44,086 nt of DNA from an uncultured Senegalimassilia sp. (GCF_902464545.1 NZ_CABQJR010000020.1:1-44086); one strand, 5' to 3'. Shown: positions 25,157-34,390, numbered from the stretch's first letter. Notes: generated from the letters alone by a model not told the origin. Numbers and translations are program-made.

Positions 25157-27178
25157 TTATAGGCTGCGTTGCTGGTACAGCCCGTTGTCGGCGAAGCCTT
25201 GCTTGCGGTAATAGCCGCGTGTGCCGATGGCGCTGATCACGTTTATGGCGGTGTAGCCGTTTTCGCGGGCTATATCGCAGGCTCGCTCGATGAGCATGCG
25301 GCCGAGGCCTCGGTGCTGGGCGTTCTCGCCGCCTTGATGCAGGCCCGCCACGCGTCCGTATACGTGCACCTCGCGGATCATGGCCTCGCCTGAATGGATG
25401 GGCAGGTCGGAGCCGTGCGCGTTGACGTAGTCGGCATTCGGCATGGACAAGCGCAAAAAGCCCGCGATGCGGTTGTCGGGCGTGATCCATTGCAGGAACA
25501 CCTCGCGGGTGTTCGTCGTTTCGTAGGCGATTTCCGACAGCGAAAGCTCGTCGTTTGCGGCGGCCCCGAAAGCGATCTCGCGGGAGCGGATCTCCTGCAC
25601 CGGCCGGGCTCGTTTCGCAAGTTCCAGGTCCACCAGCTGGCGCAGGTTCACCTTCTTGTTGCCGGTCATGATATCGTGTGCCGAGATGTCGCGGATCATG
25701 CGCGAGATGCGCGTGAACGGCGGCGTGACCAGCACGTCATCGGCTAGCAGGTTGACCAGTTCCCGCTCGGTATAGGGCCGCCAGCTGCCATCGCGCCAAT
25801 GTGCGACCAGCCCTGTGCCGTCCACAAGCGCGCAAGGATACAGCTTGATTTCATCGGGCTTGAAGGCGGGATGTTCGACCATGCGCCGATAATCCGCGGC
25901 GTCGCTTTCGGGCGTTGCGCCGAGCAGGTTCGTCATGAAGTGCGCGTGCGTTTTGAAGCCGAAGATGCGGGCAAGCTCGAAGGCCTGCTGCATGCGATCG
26001 ACGCCGATGCCGCGATGGTTCGCGGCAAGAATGTGCTCGTCAAGGCTTTGGATGCCCATTTGCAGCTTCGTGCAGCCCAAGCGGCGCAGCATGGCAAGCC
26101 GTTTTGGCGTGACGGCATCGGGGCGGGTTTCCACGACCAGCCCCACGCAACGGTGCTCTGCGGCTTCGTTTTCGCGTTGCAAGGTTTCCAGCTGGGAAAA
26201 CGTTGCGGTTTGCCATTGTGCGGCAGCGGCCCAGCCGTTATTGGAGGTGCCGTCCTGCAAGTTGTCGAGTGCGAAAGACTCAAAGGCGGCGACCTGTGCA
26301 TCGTCGGCTGCGGCAGAGCAAGGGGGAGCATCGATGGCTGCGGCATTGCGCTCGATTGATCGACGCTGCAAAAGAGCATTGTCGATCTCAGTGTTGCTGT
26401 TATTCGTTCGAGCGCGCAAGCGGGCATCGTCCGCACGGGCTCCGCAGGCGTATAGGGTTCGAACCGTTTCGTTGTAGGAGGCGTTGCCGGCGGTGATGCG
26501 AGCCTGGGCTTCGGCGGCCCAGCTGGCAAGGTCGTCTCGTTCGCAGGCTATGGCGGCGCTTTGGTATTGCTCGCGGCGCGTCTCGGATTCGCGCTCCACC
26601 GTGGCTTCACAGCTCATGTCGTTCAGGGCGCGGAACAGCTCGTGCATGTACCAGATCTGGTACGCTTCGGGGTAGTCGCTCCAGGTGCCGCCCAGCACGA
26701 TCAGCTCCACCTTGTCGGTGACGTGCCCCATTTGATGCAGCGTGCGCAAACGGGCGGTGACCTGCAGATACGGGTCGAACCAGTTGCGCTCGGCGCGTTG
26801 GCAGGCCGGCTCGTCGTGCAGGTAGCTTTTCGGCATGCGCACATCGTTGGGGCAGTACAGGCATGCGCTTGAGCACGGCCAAGGCTTCGTGAGCACGGTG
26901 ACGGTGGCCACGCCGGATGCGGTGCGGCGCGGTTTGACCTGCAGCGTCCGAACCAGCAGGGCCTCTTCGGCGGGCGAAATGCCCCAGCTGCGCCATTGCT
27001 CCGGGTTGTGCTCCTTCGCTTCCTGATAAAACGGCAGCAGCTTCTTTTTCGCCACATAGCGAACGGGGCCGGCGACCTCGCGGTTCCGGGCGCGGATGAT
27101 GCGGTCGAGCGCATCGGGGGCAAGCGGGGCGTTGGCGCGGCGGATCTCGCCGAGGATGTTCTGCAGTGTCTTTTCCAT
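25157..27178 (-). CDS. elp3: Elp3-family radical SAM / GNAT tRNA wobble-uridine modifying enzyme
   Basis: Bacterial Elp3 homologue of 673 residues that would form the carboxymethyl group at C5 of wobble U34 from acetyl-CoA. The N-terminal helical region (1-90) is followed by a radical SAM core with CSSACLYC (Cys102, 106, 109), LGGTWSDYP near 162 and VVETRPDAV near 348. The C-terminus is a GNAT acetyltransferase (GLGRMLIERACDIARENGY). Residues about 190-325 are an Ala/Asn/Gln-rich insertion absent, as I recall, from typical Elp3. I chose ATG at 27178 (MEKTLQNILG); a TACAAT -10 element lies 7 nt before it, so the mRNA may be leaderless. Divergent from a cysteine desulfurase and methyltransferase. 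Confidence 0.9.
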   Translation of the reverse strand: MEKTLQNILGEIRRANAPLAPDALDRIIRARNREVAGPVRYVAKKKLLPFYQEAKEHNPEQWRSWGISPAEEALLVRTLQVKPRRTASGVATVTVLTKPWPCSSACLYCPNDVRMPKSYLHDEPACQRAERNWFDPYLQVTARLRTLHQMGHVTDKVELIVLGGTWSDYPEAYQIWYMHELFRALNDMSCEATVERESETRREQYQSAAIACERDDLASWAAEAQARITAGNASYNETVRTLYACGARADDARLRARTNNSNTEIDNALLQRRSIERNAAAIDAPPCSAAADDAQVAAFESFALDNLQDGTSNNGWAAAAQWQTATFSQLETLQRENEAAEHRCVGLVVETRPDAVTPKRLAMLRRLGCTKLQMGIQSLDEHILAANHRGIGVDRMQQAFELARIFGFKTHAHFMTNLLGATPESDAADYRRMVEHPAFKPDEIKLYPCALVDGTGLVAHWRDGSWRPYTERELVNLLADDVLVTPPFTRISRMIRDISAHDIMTGNKKVNLRQLVDLELAKRARPVQEIRSREIAFGAAANDELSLSEIAYETTNTREVFLQWITPDNRIAGFLRLSMPNADYVNAHGSDLPIHSGEAMIREVHVYGRVAGLHQGGENAQHRGLGRMLIERACDIARENGYTAINVISAIGTRGYYRKQGFADNGLYQQRSL

Positions 27179-27185
27179 AGGCAGT

Positions 27186-27191
27186 ATTGTA
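27186..27191 (-). promoter_or_regulatory. -10 element of elp3, implying a leaderless mRNA
   Basis: TACAAT on the minus strand ends 7 nt before the elp3 ATG, so transcription would start at or next to the A of the start codon. No Shine-Dalgarno sequence is present. The -35 region is weak. Confidence 0.4.
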
Positions 27192-27732
27192 CGGCATCGC
27201 GCAAAAGGGCGAAGGGGCGGTGCGCCCGTGTCGAGAAAAGCCGTGGAACTCTGCATATCGGGTCGCGTGAGACCCCCATCACGAGCGCCACAGCATGGAT
27301 GCCAGGGGCAGGGCGGGTCGGCCGACGAGCAAACCGCCCCGGCTTTGCCTCATTATGCTTGGGCGTGCGCGAAGCTAGGGACCAGATGTGCGACGGCTAT
27401 GGTTGGTAACGGGGTCGATCGCGGGGCCTGATCGTGCGGCAGACATGGAAGCGGCAAGAAGCGTTTCGGGCTTTGGGGAGCGCTCGACATCGGTTCTTTC
27501 TGCGCAATGCCGGCATACTCGTGAAGGCTTTGCGGAACGTGCGCGGCGGTTCCATGCAAATGGTCGACGGATTGGGGCTTGGATGATGCAGAACGCTTAT
27601 CGAAAGTATGCCTAAAATGGGCAATGACCAGGCGTTATCCGCTTATCGAGAAATCAGTTCCCAAGTGATGTTGGTTTAGTGCCATTTAAACGGCCACGTT
27701 AGAATTAAAGGAAAGGACGAAACGAAGCAACG
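27192..27732. other. Intergenic region between elp3 and the cysteine desulfurase
   Basis: About 540 bp with no convincing gene in any frame. A hairpin GGGCGG/CCGCCC lies at 27311-27339, and a TAGAAT -10-like element at 27700-27705 could serve the desulfurase (weak -35). The middle part may be decayed coding sequence; I cannot identify it. Confidence 0.4.
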
Positions 27733-28926
27733 ATGGGAACGCCCGTGGACAAGCCGCTTACATATCTGGACAACGCCGCAACGACGCCTCCTTATCCGGA
27801 AGTGCTTGCGCGTATGCATGAGGTCATGATGGACGGCTGGGGCAATCCTTCGTCGCCGCATGTGGTGGGGCGACGCGCCAAGGAAATGCTCGAGGATAGC
27901 CGCGCGATCATCGCCGATGTGCTTGGCGTGGATGCCGACGAAATCTACTTCACGTCCGGCTCGACGGAATCGAACAACCTGGCCATACGCGGGGCGTGCT
28001 TGGCTCAGCGCGAGAACCCAGGCAAGATCATCACCTCCACGCTCGAGCATTCTTCGGTGACCCGAGCCGTTCGCGGCATGCGCCGTGACCATGATTGGGA
28101 TTGCCGTTACGTCGATGCGCCCGACGGAGGCTTCGACATGGAGCAGCTGGCGGAGCATCTGCAGGACGGTCCTACGTCGCTCGTCTCGGTAATGCGCGTG
28201 CAAAACGAGACGGGTTGGATCTTCCCTGTTCCTGAAATCGCACAGTTGCGTGACGAGCTTGCTCCGGGCGTGCCGCTACACTGCGATGCCACGCAGGCGT
28301 TTTGCAAGATGCCGGTCAACCCGCGCGAATGGGGCGTGCAACTGCTCACGGCGGGTGCGCACAAGATCGGCGGGCCGCGCGGCATCGGCATCCTGTACGT
28401 GCAGCGTGGGCTTCCCATGCATACTACCGCGTTCGGCGGCAACCAGGAGCGTGGTTTGCGTTCCGGCACCGAGCCGGTGTTCCTTGCCGTGGGCATGGCG
28501 GAAGCCGTGCGCATCACGGCGGCGCATATGGAAACGGACATGGAATACGCAGCAAGCCTTCGCGAGCGCGCCATCGAGGGCTTGAAACGCGAGATTCCCG
28601 ACGTGGTGGTGCATGCACCGGAAGGCGGAAGCCCCTACATTCTGAGCATCAGCGTGCCTGGTTTGCCCAACGCCGTGTCGGTGAAGTATCTGTCCGGTCG
28701 CCGCGTGTGCGTGTCGCGCGCCTCGGCGTGCGAGGAGAACCACACCACCGTCGCGCCGGGCACGTGGCGTCCGAAGCATCCGTTGTCGCTGCAGGCGGCG
28801 GGCATCCCGCTTCGCGAGGGCAAGGAAACGCTGCGCGTGAGCTTCTTCCATCGCAACACGCCGGAAGACGTCGACCGCTTCGTTGCCGTGCTGGCGCAAT
28901 GCGCGCGAGAGATGCGCGAGTCGTAA
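27733..28926 (+). CDS. Cysteine desulfurase (NifS/IscS type)
   Basis: PLP enzyme (397 residues) that takes sulfur from cysteine as a persulfide for Fe-S clusters, thio-tRNA or selenium handling. N-terminus LTYLDNAATTPPYPEVL; PLP lysine in LTAGAHKIGGPRGIG near 212-226; GGNQERGLRSGTEP near 235-248; catalytic Cys in SRASACEEN near 330. The class I layout fits NifS/IscS rather than SufS. An ATG at 27733 starts MGTPVDKPLTYLDN. No iscU or sufU is adjacent. Candidate sulfur donor for MnmA (6035), and possibly connected with the Elp3/methyltransferase neighbours. Confidence 0.92.
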   Translation: MGTPVDKPLTYLDNAATTPPYPEVLARMHEVMMDGWGNPSSPHVVGRRAKEMLEDSRAIIADVLGVDADEIYFTSGSTESNNLAIRGACLAQRENPGKIITSTLEHSSVTRAVRGMRRDHDWDCRYVDAPDGGFDMEQLAEHLQDGPTSLVSVMRVQNETGWIFPVPEIAQLRDELAPGVPLHCDATQAFCKMPVNPREWGVQLLTAGAHKIGGPRGIGILYVQRGLPMHTTAFGGNQERGLRSGTEPVFLAVGMAEAVRITAAHMETDMEYAASLRERAIEGLKREIPDVVVHAPEGGSPYILSISVPGLPNAVSVKYLSGRRVCVSRASACEENHTTVAPGTWRPKHPLSLQAAGIPLREGKETLRVSFFHRNTPEDVDRFVAVLAQCAREMRES

Positions 28927-28930
28927 GGAC

Positions 28931-29962
28931 ATGGAACTACGTGGGGACCCTAACGGCGGACAAGTGCGTGCAGCTGTAGGCGGTGGCGCAGCTTGCGCGG
29001 TTGGTACAACTGAAGACCTTGCGGCGGACGGTGATGCGGCAAGAGGCGCCGAAGAGGCGCTGACGTTGCGGCTGTGCGCGCTGACCAGCGAGTTTTATCG
29101 AGCGAACGCGGAATCGTTCTCGCAAACGCGGCAGTCGCCATGGCAGGGCTGGGTGCGTTTGCTCGAGGTTATGGACGCGGCAGGCGGGCGAACGGGTTGC
29201 GAACCTGGGGCTTTGCATGCTGCGGATGGGGCGGTTGAAGGCTCTGTCCGTCGCGATACGCGTGCTGCAGACGACGAGGGTTGCGGGAAGTCATGTGCTG
29301 TTGCCGATGTTGGCGCAAGCGGGCAGGAACCGCTGCGTGTGCTCGACCTGGCTTGCGGCAATCTGCGTTTCGAGCGATATTTGGCGGACGCCTTGCCTGG
29401 CAGGATGCTGTCGGGTTGGGCGGTGGACAATTGCGATCCTCTGGTGGAGGCGGGGGAGCGGGACGGGTTTGGGCCCTTGTCTCGAATGAGCTTCCAGAAT
29501 CTTGACGCGATCGAGCGGCTTTCCGCCGGTTGCCTTCGGGAGGCGCTTGAGGCGCCGGATGCGTCGTGCGATTTGGCGGTGTCGTTCGGGTTCATGCATC
29601 ATGTGCCGTTGGAGCGCTGGCGTGTGGAGCTGTTGCGCGCGCTTATCGCGAAGGTGCGCCCGGGCGGGTTCGTGGCCGTGAGCTTCTGGAGATTCCTCAA
29701 TAGCGACAAGCTGGCGCGCAAGGCGCAGGAGACTACGAGCCGTGCGCTCGATGAGCTGGGGCTTCCCGAGCTGCCACCGAACGATTATCTGTTGGGTTGG
29801 CAGGACACGCAGGGGTTGTACCGCTATTGCCATCATTTCGACGAGCAGGAAATCGAGCGGCTGCTGGTGGCGGTGGCGGATTCGGCGGAGCTTGTTAGCC
29901 GCTTCGAGGCAGATGGCAAGACGGGCAACTTGAACGAATACGTGGTTATGCGCGTAAAGTAA
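28931..29962 (+). CDS. Class I SAM-dependent methyltransferase (possibly Trm9-like)
   Basis: 343 residues. Motif I is VLDLACGNLRFERYL near 137-151, an acidic residue ends strand 2 (GWAVDNCDPLV), and FGFMHHVPLERWRVELL plus KVRPGGFVAVSFW correspond to motifs IV-VI. Residues 1-60 are low complexity and 85-125 hold a variable insert. The order of motifs resembles Trm9/ALKBH8-type tRNA methyltransferases, which methylate the cm5U made by Elp3; the resemblance is loose and other small-molecule methyltransferases are possible. It starts 4 bp after the desulfurase stop, so they form an operon next to elp3. Confidence 0.72.
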   Translation: MELRGDPNGGQVRAAVGGGAACAVGTTEDLAADGDAARGAEEALTLRLCALTSEFYRANAESFSQTRQSPWQGWVRLLEVMDAAGGRTGCEPGALHAADGAVEGSVRRDTRAADDEGCGKSCAVADVGASGQEPLRVLDLACGNLRFERYLADALPGRMLSGWAVDNCDPLVEAGERDGFGPLSRMSFQNLDAIERLSAGCLREALEAPDASCDLAVSFGFMHHVPLERWRVELLRALIAKVRPGGFVAVSFWRFLNSDKLARKAQETTSRALDELGLPELPPNDYLLGWQDTQGLYRYCHHFDEQEIERLLVAVADSAELVSRFEADGKTGNLNEYVVMRVK

Positions 29963-30007
29963 GGGGCGGCTGCCATGCGAACCGTTCGCAGGCAATCGCC
30001 CTTTTTC
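29961..30007. terminator. Terminator between the methyltransferase and the Bce-type permease
   Basis: Nested stems: outer AAGGGGCG with CGCCCTT, inner TGCC-A-TGCGAA with TTCGCA-GGCA, ending CCCTTTTT on the plus strand. Serves the plus-strand operon and possibly the convergent permease. Confidence 0.7.
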
Positions 30008-30021
30008 GTATCTATATTCGG

Positions 30022-32253
30022 CTATGCAAGCAGCTTCTTGCCTGCGCCGGAGATCACCGCTGATCGCGCGACCAGGTACGTGGACGCCAAGTAGATTGCG
30101 TACACCGCGACTACTAGCGCGATACCGACGGCAAGCGTGCCGGAAACCGCCCCCGTGCCCCAAAACGACAGCAGGTTCTTGTACAGAAGGCTGATCGCGC
30201 ATGCGGAATGACAGCCTGCAACCAGGAGCGGAGCCACGAAATAGATGCCGATCTGCGTGCGCAGGCTTCGCAGCACCATGCTCCTGTCGCATCCCAGTTG
30301 AGCCAGCAGGCGATAGCGAGGGATGCCGTCTGCCACCTCGGAGAGCTGCTGGACGGAAAGGACCGCCGCGGTGGTCATGAGGAAGATGAATCCAACGTAA
30401 AGCGCCAGGTAGACCAACAGAAGTTTAAGCCCCATGCTATCGGCGATAATGCCCTCGCTCGTGTCGTAATAGGACACCGGCCATGGGCGGGAGTCGTACG
30501 TCCAGCCAGCCTCGGCAAGCTCTTCGCTCGGGGGAACGGCCTTGCCGTATTCAGCCATCAGATCTTTCATGGCCTGTTCTTTCGAGTCACTGGCAAGGTT
30601 GACGTTCAGCTCGCTCAAATACGGCAGATCGCCTGCGGCGAACCTGTCGGCCGCCAATTCGTCGGGAACAACCAGTACGGCGATCAAGCAGCTCATGTTG
30701 CTTACCTGGAGCGATTGCGAAACAACCTGTCCGGATGCGGTCAGCTTATGGCCGTCGACGGTGATGGTGCGCCCTTTCTGGCCTAGGGCCTTCGCGTAGT
30801 CGGCGGATTTATCGACCGTGTTGTCGACCAGGTACTCGTTGGAAGCAAGTTCGATGGGCTTTTCGCCTGCAAGCTGACGTGCGGCATTGAACTGCGACAA
30901 CGGTACATACTGCACACCCTCGTCGGCCATGCTGGAGTTCTCGTCGGAGCCGATTTGGGCAAGCGTGAAGCCGCACGCATCGACAAGCTGCTTGTTCGTC
31001 AAATCGGTCGCAAGCCACGTGTCAACCTGAGCCGAGCCCGTCACGCGTTCGCCCCAATCAGGGATGAGCGACTTGAAATACGCAGCGGTTGAGCCGCCGT
31101 TCGCCTGCCATAGGCTGTGGATCTCATCGTGCTGGGCTTCGGCTTCCATAATCGCGGCTGCCTTCTCGTCTTCCCCGCCGTACTGCTCGGCCGGCACTGC
31201 TTCCATCTCGGAAACGTCGAGCGACATCAGGCTCGCGCGGATGGATGCGTCGAACTGGGTGTTCTCCTCAAGCTGGTCGGAGAACAGCGACGCCAGGCTG
31301 AAGCCCGTGGAGAATACGACGATGCTGAAGAGCAGAAGGACGCTCACCACCCACAGCGATACGAACGCGGTGTTCACCTTCGCGGCGATTTGGCGCATGG
31401 TGAACATGGCCAGTCCCTTGAAGTAGACGCTGCGCAGGCGCTGAATCAGCAGGATGAAGAACCCCGAGGCCGACCAGAACAGGCCCAGCGTGCCAACGAG
31501 CATCAGCGCGGTTGCGATGCGGAAGTGCTCGCCGAAGTACACGAGGCCGTCAAGGTTGAGCTCGGCATACGCCTTCGCCAACACCAGGCACGACAGCACG
31601 AACACGACGAGGCAGACGATGGGGTTGCGCATGGGCGTGCGCTCGTTGCGGGAGCCGGCCGAAAGCAGCGTGACAAGCTTGCAGCGCGAGATCTGCACGG
31701 CGTTGAACAGGGCGACCACGGCGAAGATGAGCGCGAAGCACCCCAGCGTCAGCTGTGCGGAGCGGACGCTGAACAGCAGATGGTAGTCGCTGATGGCCAC
31801 GCCGATGAGCCCCGCCGTGGCGAAGGCGATCGCCTGCGAGATCAAGAAGCCGAGCCCAAGGCCGACCACTAGCGCGATAACGCCGACGATCAGCGTTTCC
31901 GTCAGGACCACCGAGGAAACCTGGCGCGGGCTCATGCCCAGTAGCAGGTACGTGCCGAATTCCTTCTTCCGCGCGCGAACTACGAACCGGTTGGCGTACA
32001 GGACCAGAAATCCCAAAACCACGGCGACAACGATGCTGAAATAGGTCATGACCTGCGCGAGGATGTCGAAAATGCTTGCGCCCGACGCCAGGAACACGTT
32101 CGCGGCGCCTTCCTGCGCCTCGAACAGCACGCGGGAATCCTCGATGGCATTGAAGGCGTAGAACACCGCCACGCCCAAGGTCAGGGTTACGAAATACACG
32201 GCGTAGTCGCGCATGCTGCGGCGCACGTTGCGCAAGGCAAGTTTCATCAACAT
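30022..32253 (-). CDS. BceB-like large ABC transporter permease (FtsX family)
   Basis: Membrane protein of 743 residues: FtsX-type helices at the N-terminus (MLMKLALRNVRRSMRDYAVYFVTLTLGVAVFY and following), about ten hydrophobic segments in all, and one long hydrophilic extracellular part (roughly residues 310-610). That is the architecture of BceB/VraG-type permeases, which detect and protect against peptide antibiotics. I start at ATG 32253, with GGCGGTGG upstream; GTG at 32262 would add three residues. It follows its ATPase gene by 12 bp. Complex with the kinase at 33221 is expected from the family. Confidence 0.88.
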   Translation of the reverse strand: MLMKLALRNVRRSMRDYAVYFVTLTLGVAVFYAFNAIEDSRVLFEAQEGAANVFLASGASIFDILAQVMTYFSIVVAVVLGFLVLYANRFVVRARKKEFGTYLLLGMSPRQVSSVVLTETLIVGVIALVVGLGLGFLISQAIAFATAGLIGVAISDYHLLFSVRSAQLTLGCFALIFAVVALFNAVQISRCKLVTLLSAGSRNERTPMRNPIVCLVVFVLSCLVLAKAYAELNLDGLVYFGEHFRIATALMLVGTLGLFWSASGFFILLIQRLRSVYFKGLAMFTMRQIAAKVNTAFVSLWVVSVLLLFSIVVFSTGFSLASLFSDQLEENTQFDASIRASLMSLDVSEMEAVPAEQYGGEDEKAAAIMEAEAQHDEIHSLWQANGGSTAAYFKSLIPDWGERVTGSAQVDTWLATDLTNKQLVDACGFTLAQIGSDENSSMADEGVQYVPLSQFNAARQLAGEKPIELASNEYLVDNTVDKSADYAKALGQKGRTITVDGHKLTASGQVVSQSLQVSNMSCLIAVLVVPDELAADRFAAGDLPYLSELNVNLASDSKEQAMKDLMAEYGKAVPPSEELAEAGWTYDSRPWPVSYYDTSEGIIADSMGLKLLLVYLALYVGFIFLMTTAAVLSVQQLSEVADGIPRYRLLAQLGCDRSMVLRSLRTQIGIYFVAPLLVAGCHSACAISLLYKNLLSFWGTGAVSGTLAVGIALVVAVYAIYLASTYLVARSAVISGAGKKLLA

Positions 32254-32265
32254 GATGGCCACCGC

Positions 32266-33135
32266 CTAGTTGCGCGGCGCGTCAGCGTGCGAGGGCGCGA
32301 AGCCGACCGCGGGGGAGTCGCCTTGCTTGCCGGAAAGGAACGCCTGGACTTCAAGGATGCGCTGGTAGAAATCGGTTCGGGCGTCATCGCCGCGGCGCAG
32401 CTCGTTGAACAGCTTGCCGTCCTTGATGAACAGGATGCGGTCGGCGTAGGAGGCGGCGACTGCATCGTGCGTGACCATCATGATGGTGGCGTGCAGCTTC
32501 GCGTTCAGCACTTCGAGGGTTTCAAGGAGGACGGCGGCGTTGCGCGAATCGAGCGCGCCGGTGGGCTCGTCGGCAAGGACCAGCTTCGGATCGGCGACGA
32601 TGGCACGCGCCGCGGCGACGCGCTGGCGCTGGCCGCCCGACATCTGGCGCGGGTATTTCTGCAGGACGTCCGTTACGCCCAGCATGTTCGCGGTGCTGTC
32701 GACCTTTGTGCGGACGGCATCGGCCTTCTCGCCCTTGATGGTAAGGGCCAGGGCGATGTTCTCGAAACCGGTCAGAGTGTCCAGCAGGTTCGCGTCCTGG
32801 AAGATGAAGCCCAGGTCATCGCGGCGGAACTTGGAGAGCTGACGGCTGCGCAGCTGCGTGATGTCGAGCCCGTTTAGGATGATGTTCCCGCTGGTCACGG
32901 TGTCGATGGTGGAGATGCAGTTCAAAAGCGTGCTCTTGCCCGAGCCCGATGGACCCATCACGCCGACGAACTCGCCCTTGCAGATATCGAACGACACGTC
33001 GTCGAGCGCGCGTGTGATGGCCTCGCGCGAGCCGTAGACTTTCCGAACATCGCGCACGGAAAGCAGGACGTTGCGGCTGTCGGGCCGGCCTGCGTTCGCA
33101 ATGCCTGCCGGTGGGGTTGCGGTAACTATGGTCAT
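32266..33135 (-). CDS. BceA-like ABC transporter ATP-binding protein
   Basis: ATPase of 289 residues, MacB/LolD/BceA class. Walker A GPSGSGKSTLLNC near 61-73, Q-loop FIFQDANLL, signature MSGGQRQRVAAARA near 164-177, Walker B LVLADEPTGALDS near 184-196, H-loop MMVTHD. N-terminal 20 and C-terminal 40 residues are extra relative to typical BceA. RBS AAGGA seven bases before the ATG. A repeated CTTAC site lies 73-101 bp upstream, likely bound by the adjacent response regulator. Confidence 0.92.
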   Translation of the reverse strand: MTIVTATPPAGIANAGRPDSRNVLLSVRDVRKVYGSREAITRALDDVSFDICKGEFVGVMGPSGSGKSTLLNCISTIDTVTSGNIILNGLDITQLRSRQLSKFRRDDLGFIFQDANLLDTLTGFENIALALTIKGEKADAVRTKVDSTANMLGVTDVLQKYPRQMSGGQRQRVAAARAIVADPKLVLADEPTGALDSRNAAVLLETLEVLNAKLHATIMMVTHDAVAASYADRILFIKDGKLFNELRRGDDARTDFYQRILEVQAFLSGKQGDSPAVGFAPSHADAPRN

Positions 33136-33207
33136 GGGGGATTCCTTTCTCTTTGATTCGGCATATCCCCATGATGCGGCGCTTGCGAAAACGGAGCCAT
33201 CGAAGGG

Positions 33208-33236
33208 CCTTACCGCAATCTTACGGTTTTGTAAGG
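33208..33236. promoter_or_regulatory. Response-regulator binding repeats upstream of the ATPase gene
   Basis: CCTTAC-N6-CTTAC-N6-GTAAGG: two direct CTTAC half sites 11 bp apart and an inverted third. The spacing of about one helical turn is what OmpR-family regulators bind. It overlaps the stop codon of the kinase gene and lies 73 bp before the ATPase start, where BceR-type regulators act. Confidence 0.5.
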
Positions 33237-34390
33237 TTAGCTGCCAAGTCCATGCGCGTGCGGTCGAGGGGGAAGGTCAGCGCGACGGTGGCACCCGTGC
33301 CCTCTTCTGAGGAAATGCGCAGGCCAAGGCCCATTCTTTCGCAGGCCACGGCGGCCAGGTGCAGCCCCATGCCCGTGGCCTTGTGATGCGTGCGGCCCCT
33401 GCTTCCCGTGAAGCCGCGGTCGAACACGCGCGGCACATCGGCGGCAGGGATGCCGTCGCCGTCGTCGCCGATCGCCAGCTCGATGCAGCCGTCTTTCGTG
33501 CCCGCGTCCTTCACTGTGCTCTCGAACCGGACGGTCTTCGCGCCGTACTTCGCCGAGTTCTCCAGAACCTGGCCGATGATGAAGTCGGTCCATTTCGCGT
33601 CGGCGAGCACCTTGAGTTCGTCGTCGACGGCGAACTCGAGAGAGACCTGCGCGCCGATGAGCGTGCGGGACCGTTGGCGGCACGCCTTGCGCGCGAGGGC
33701 CGCGAGGTTGAGCTCCTCGATGGAGAAGTCCTCGCTCAGCGTTGCCGAGCGTGCGTAGTAAAGCGCCTGCTCAACGCGTGATTCGATGCGGTCGAGGTCG
33801 CCGCGCACCTTGTTGATTTCCGGCCCGTGAAGGCTCGACAGCGCAAGCTGCGCCGACGCGATGGGCGTTTTGGTCTCGTGGACCCACAGCTCGATGTAGT
33901 CGCGGTACTCCTTCATGTCGCGGGAACGGGCGGCAAGCTCGTCGGAGGCGGCTTTGCCCTGCACGGCGAGCGCGCGGTAGGCGATGGAACCTTCGAGCGT
34001 GCGCGGCTCGTCCAGGATCGACGAGAGGTAGCGCGCGTTTTCGGGCGAGTCGCAGAACAGGTTCAGCTGCTGGTAGAACTCTCGATCGCGCAAAAAACCG
34101 GCTGCAAGCGCAGCGCAGGCGAATGCTGCTTCGCAGAAGGAAACGAGCGCGATTGCCGAAGCGTTCGAGCCGGTGACGGCCATGATGCCCGCAACGACGG
34201 CTATCAGGGAAACCGCGCCGAACGCGAACCCGGCGTGCGAGCGGAGGTACGCGCCGAAGGAGTAGGCGCGCTCCGGGCGGTCGGCGCGGCCGTCGGCGGC
34301 GGGTTGCGCGGGCGCGGGGGTGCGCGGCGGGATGGCGGGCGGGTTGGATGCTGCATCCGGCGTGCGGTTTTCCCAGATCGAGGCGCTCAT
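33221..34390 (-). CDS. BceS-like intramembrane-sensing histidine kinase
   Basis: 389 residues with two close transmembrane helices (FGAVSLIAVVAGIMAV and IALVSFCEAAFACAALAAGF) and almost no extracellular loop, as in kinases that sense through their transporter. The phospho-acceptor is in WVHETKTPIASAQLAL near 188-203; N box QVLENSAKYG; G boxes GDDGDGIP and GMGLHLA. The first 60 residues are Pro/Ala-rich. ATG at 34390 overlaps the regulator stop by ATGA, which supports this start over the longer frame. Partner: the regulator at 34387. Confidence 0.9.
   Translation of the reverse strand: MSASIWENRTPDAASNPPAIPPRTPAPAQPAADGRADRPERAYSFGAYLRSHAGFAFGAVSLIAVVAGIMAVTGSNASAIALVSFCEAAFACAALAAGFLRDREFYQQLNLFCDSPENARYLSSILDEPRTLEGSIAYRALAVQGKAASDELAARSRDMKEYRDYIELWVHETKTPIASAQLALSSLHGPEINKVRGDLDRIESRVEQALYYARSATLSEDFSIEELNLAALARKACRQRSRTLIGAQVSLEFAVDDELKVLADAKWTDFIIGQVLENSAKYGAKTVRFESTVKDAGTKDGCIELAIGDDGDGIPAADVPRVFDRGFTGSRGRTHHKATGMGLHLAAVACERMGLGLRISSEEGTGATVALTFPLDRTRMDLAANLTKP

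Noticed and set aside
27388..27615. Small plus-strand open frame between elp3 and the desulfurase
   Set aside because: No ribosome binding site and protein-like features absent.
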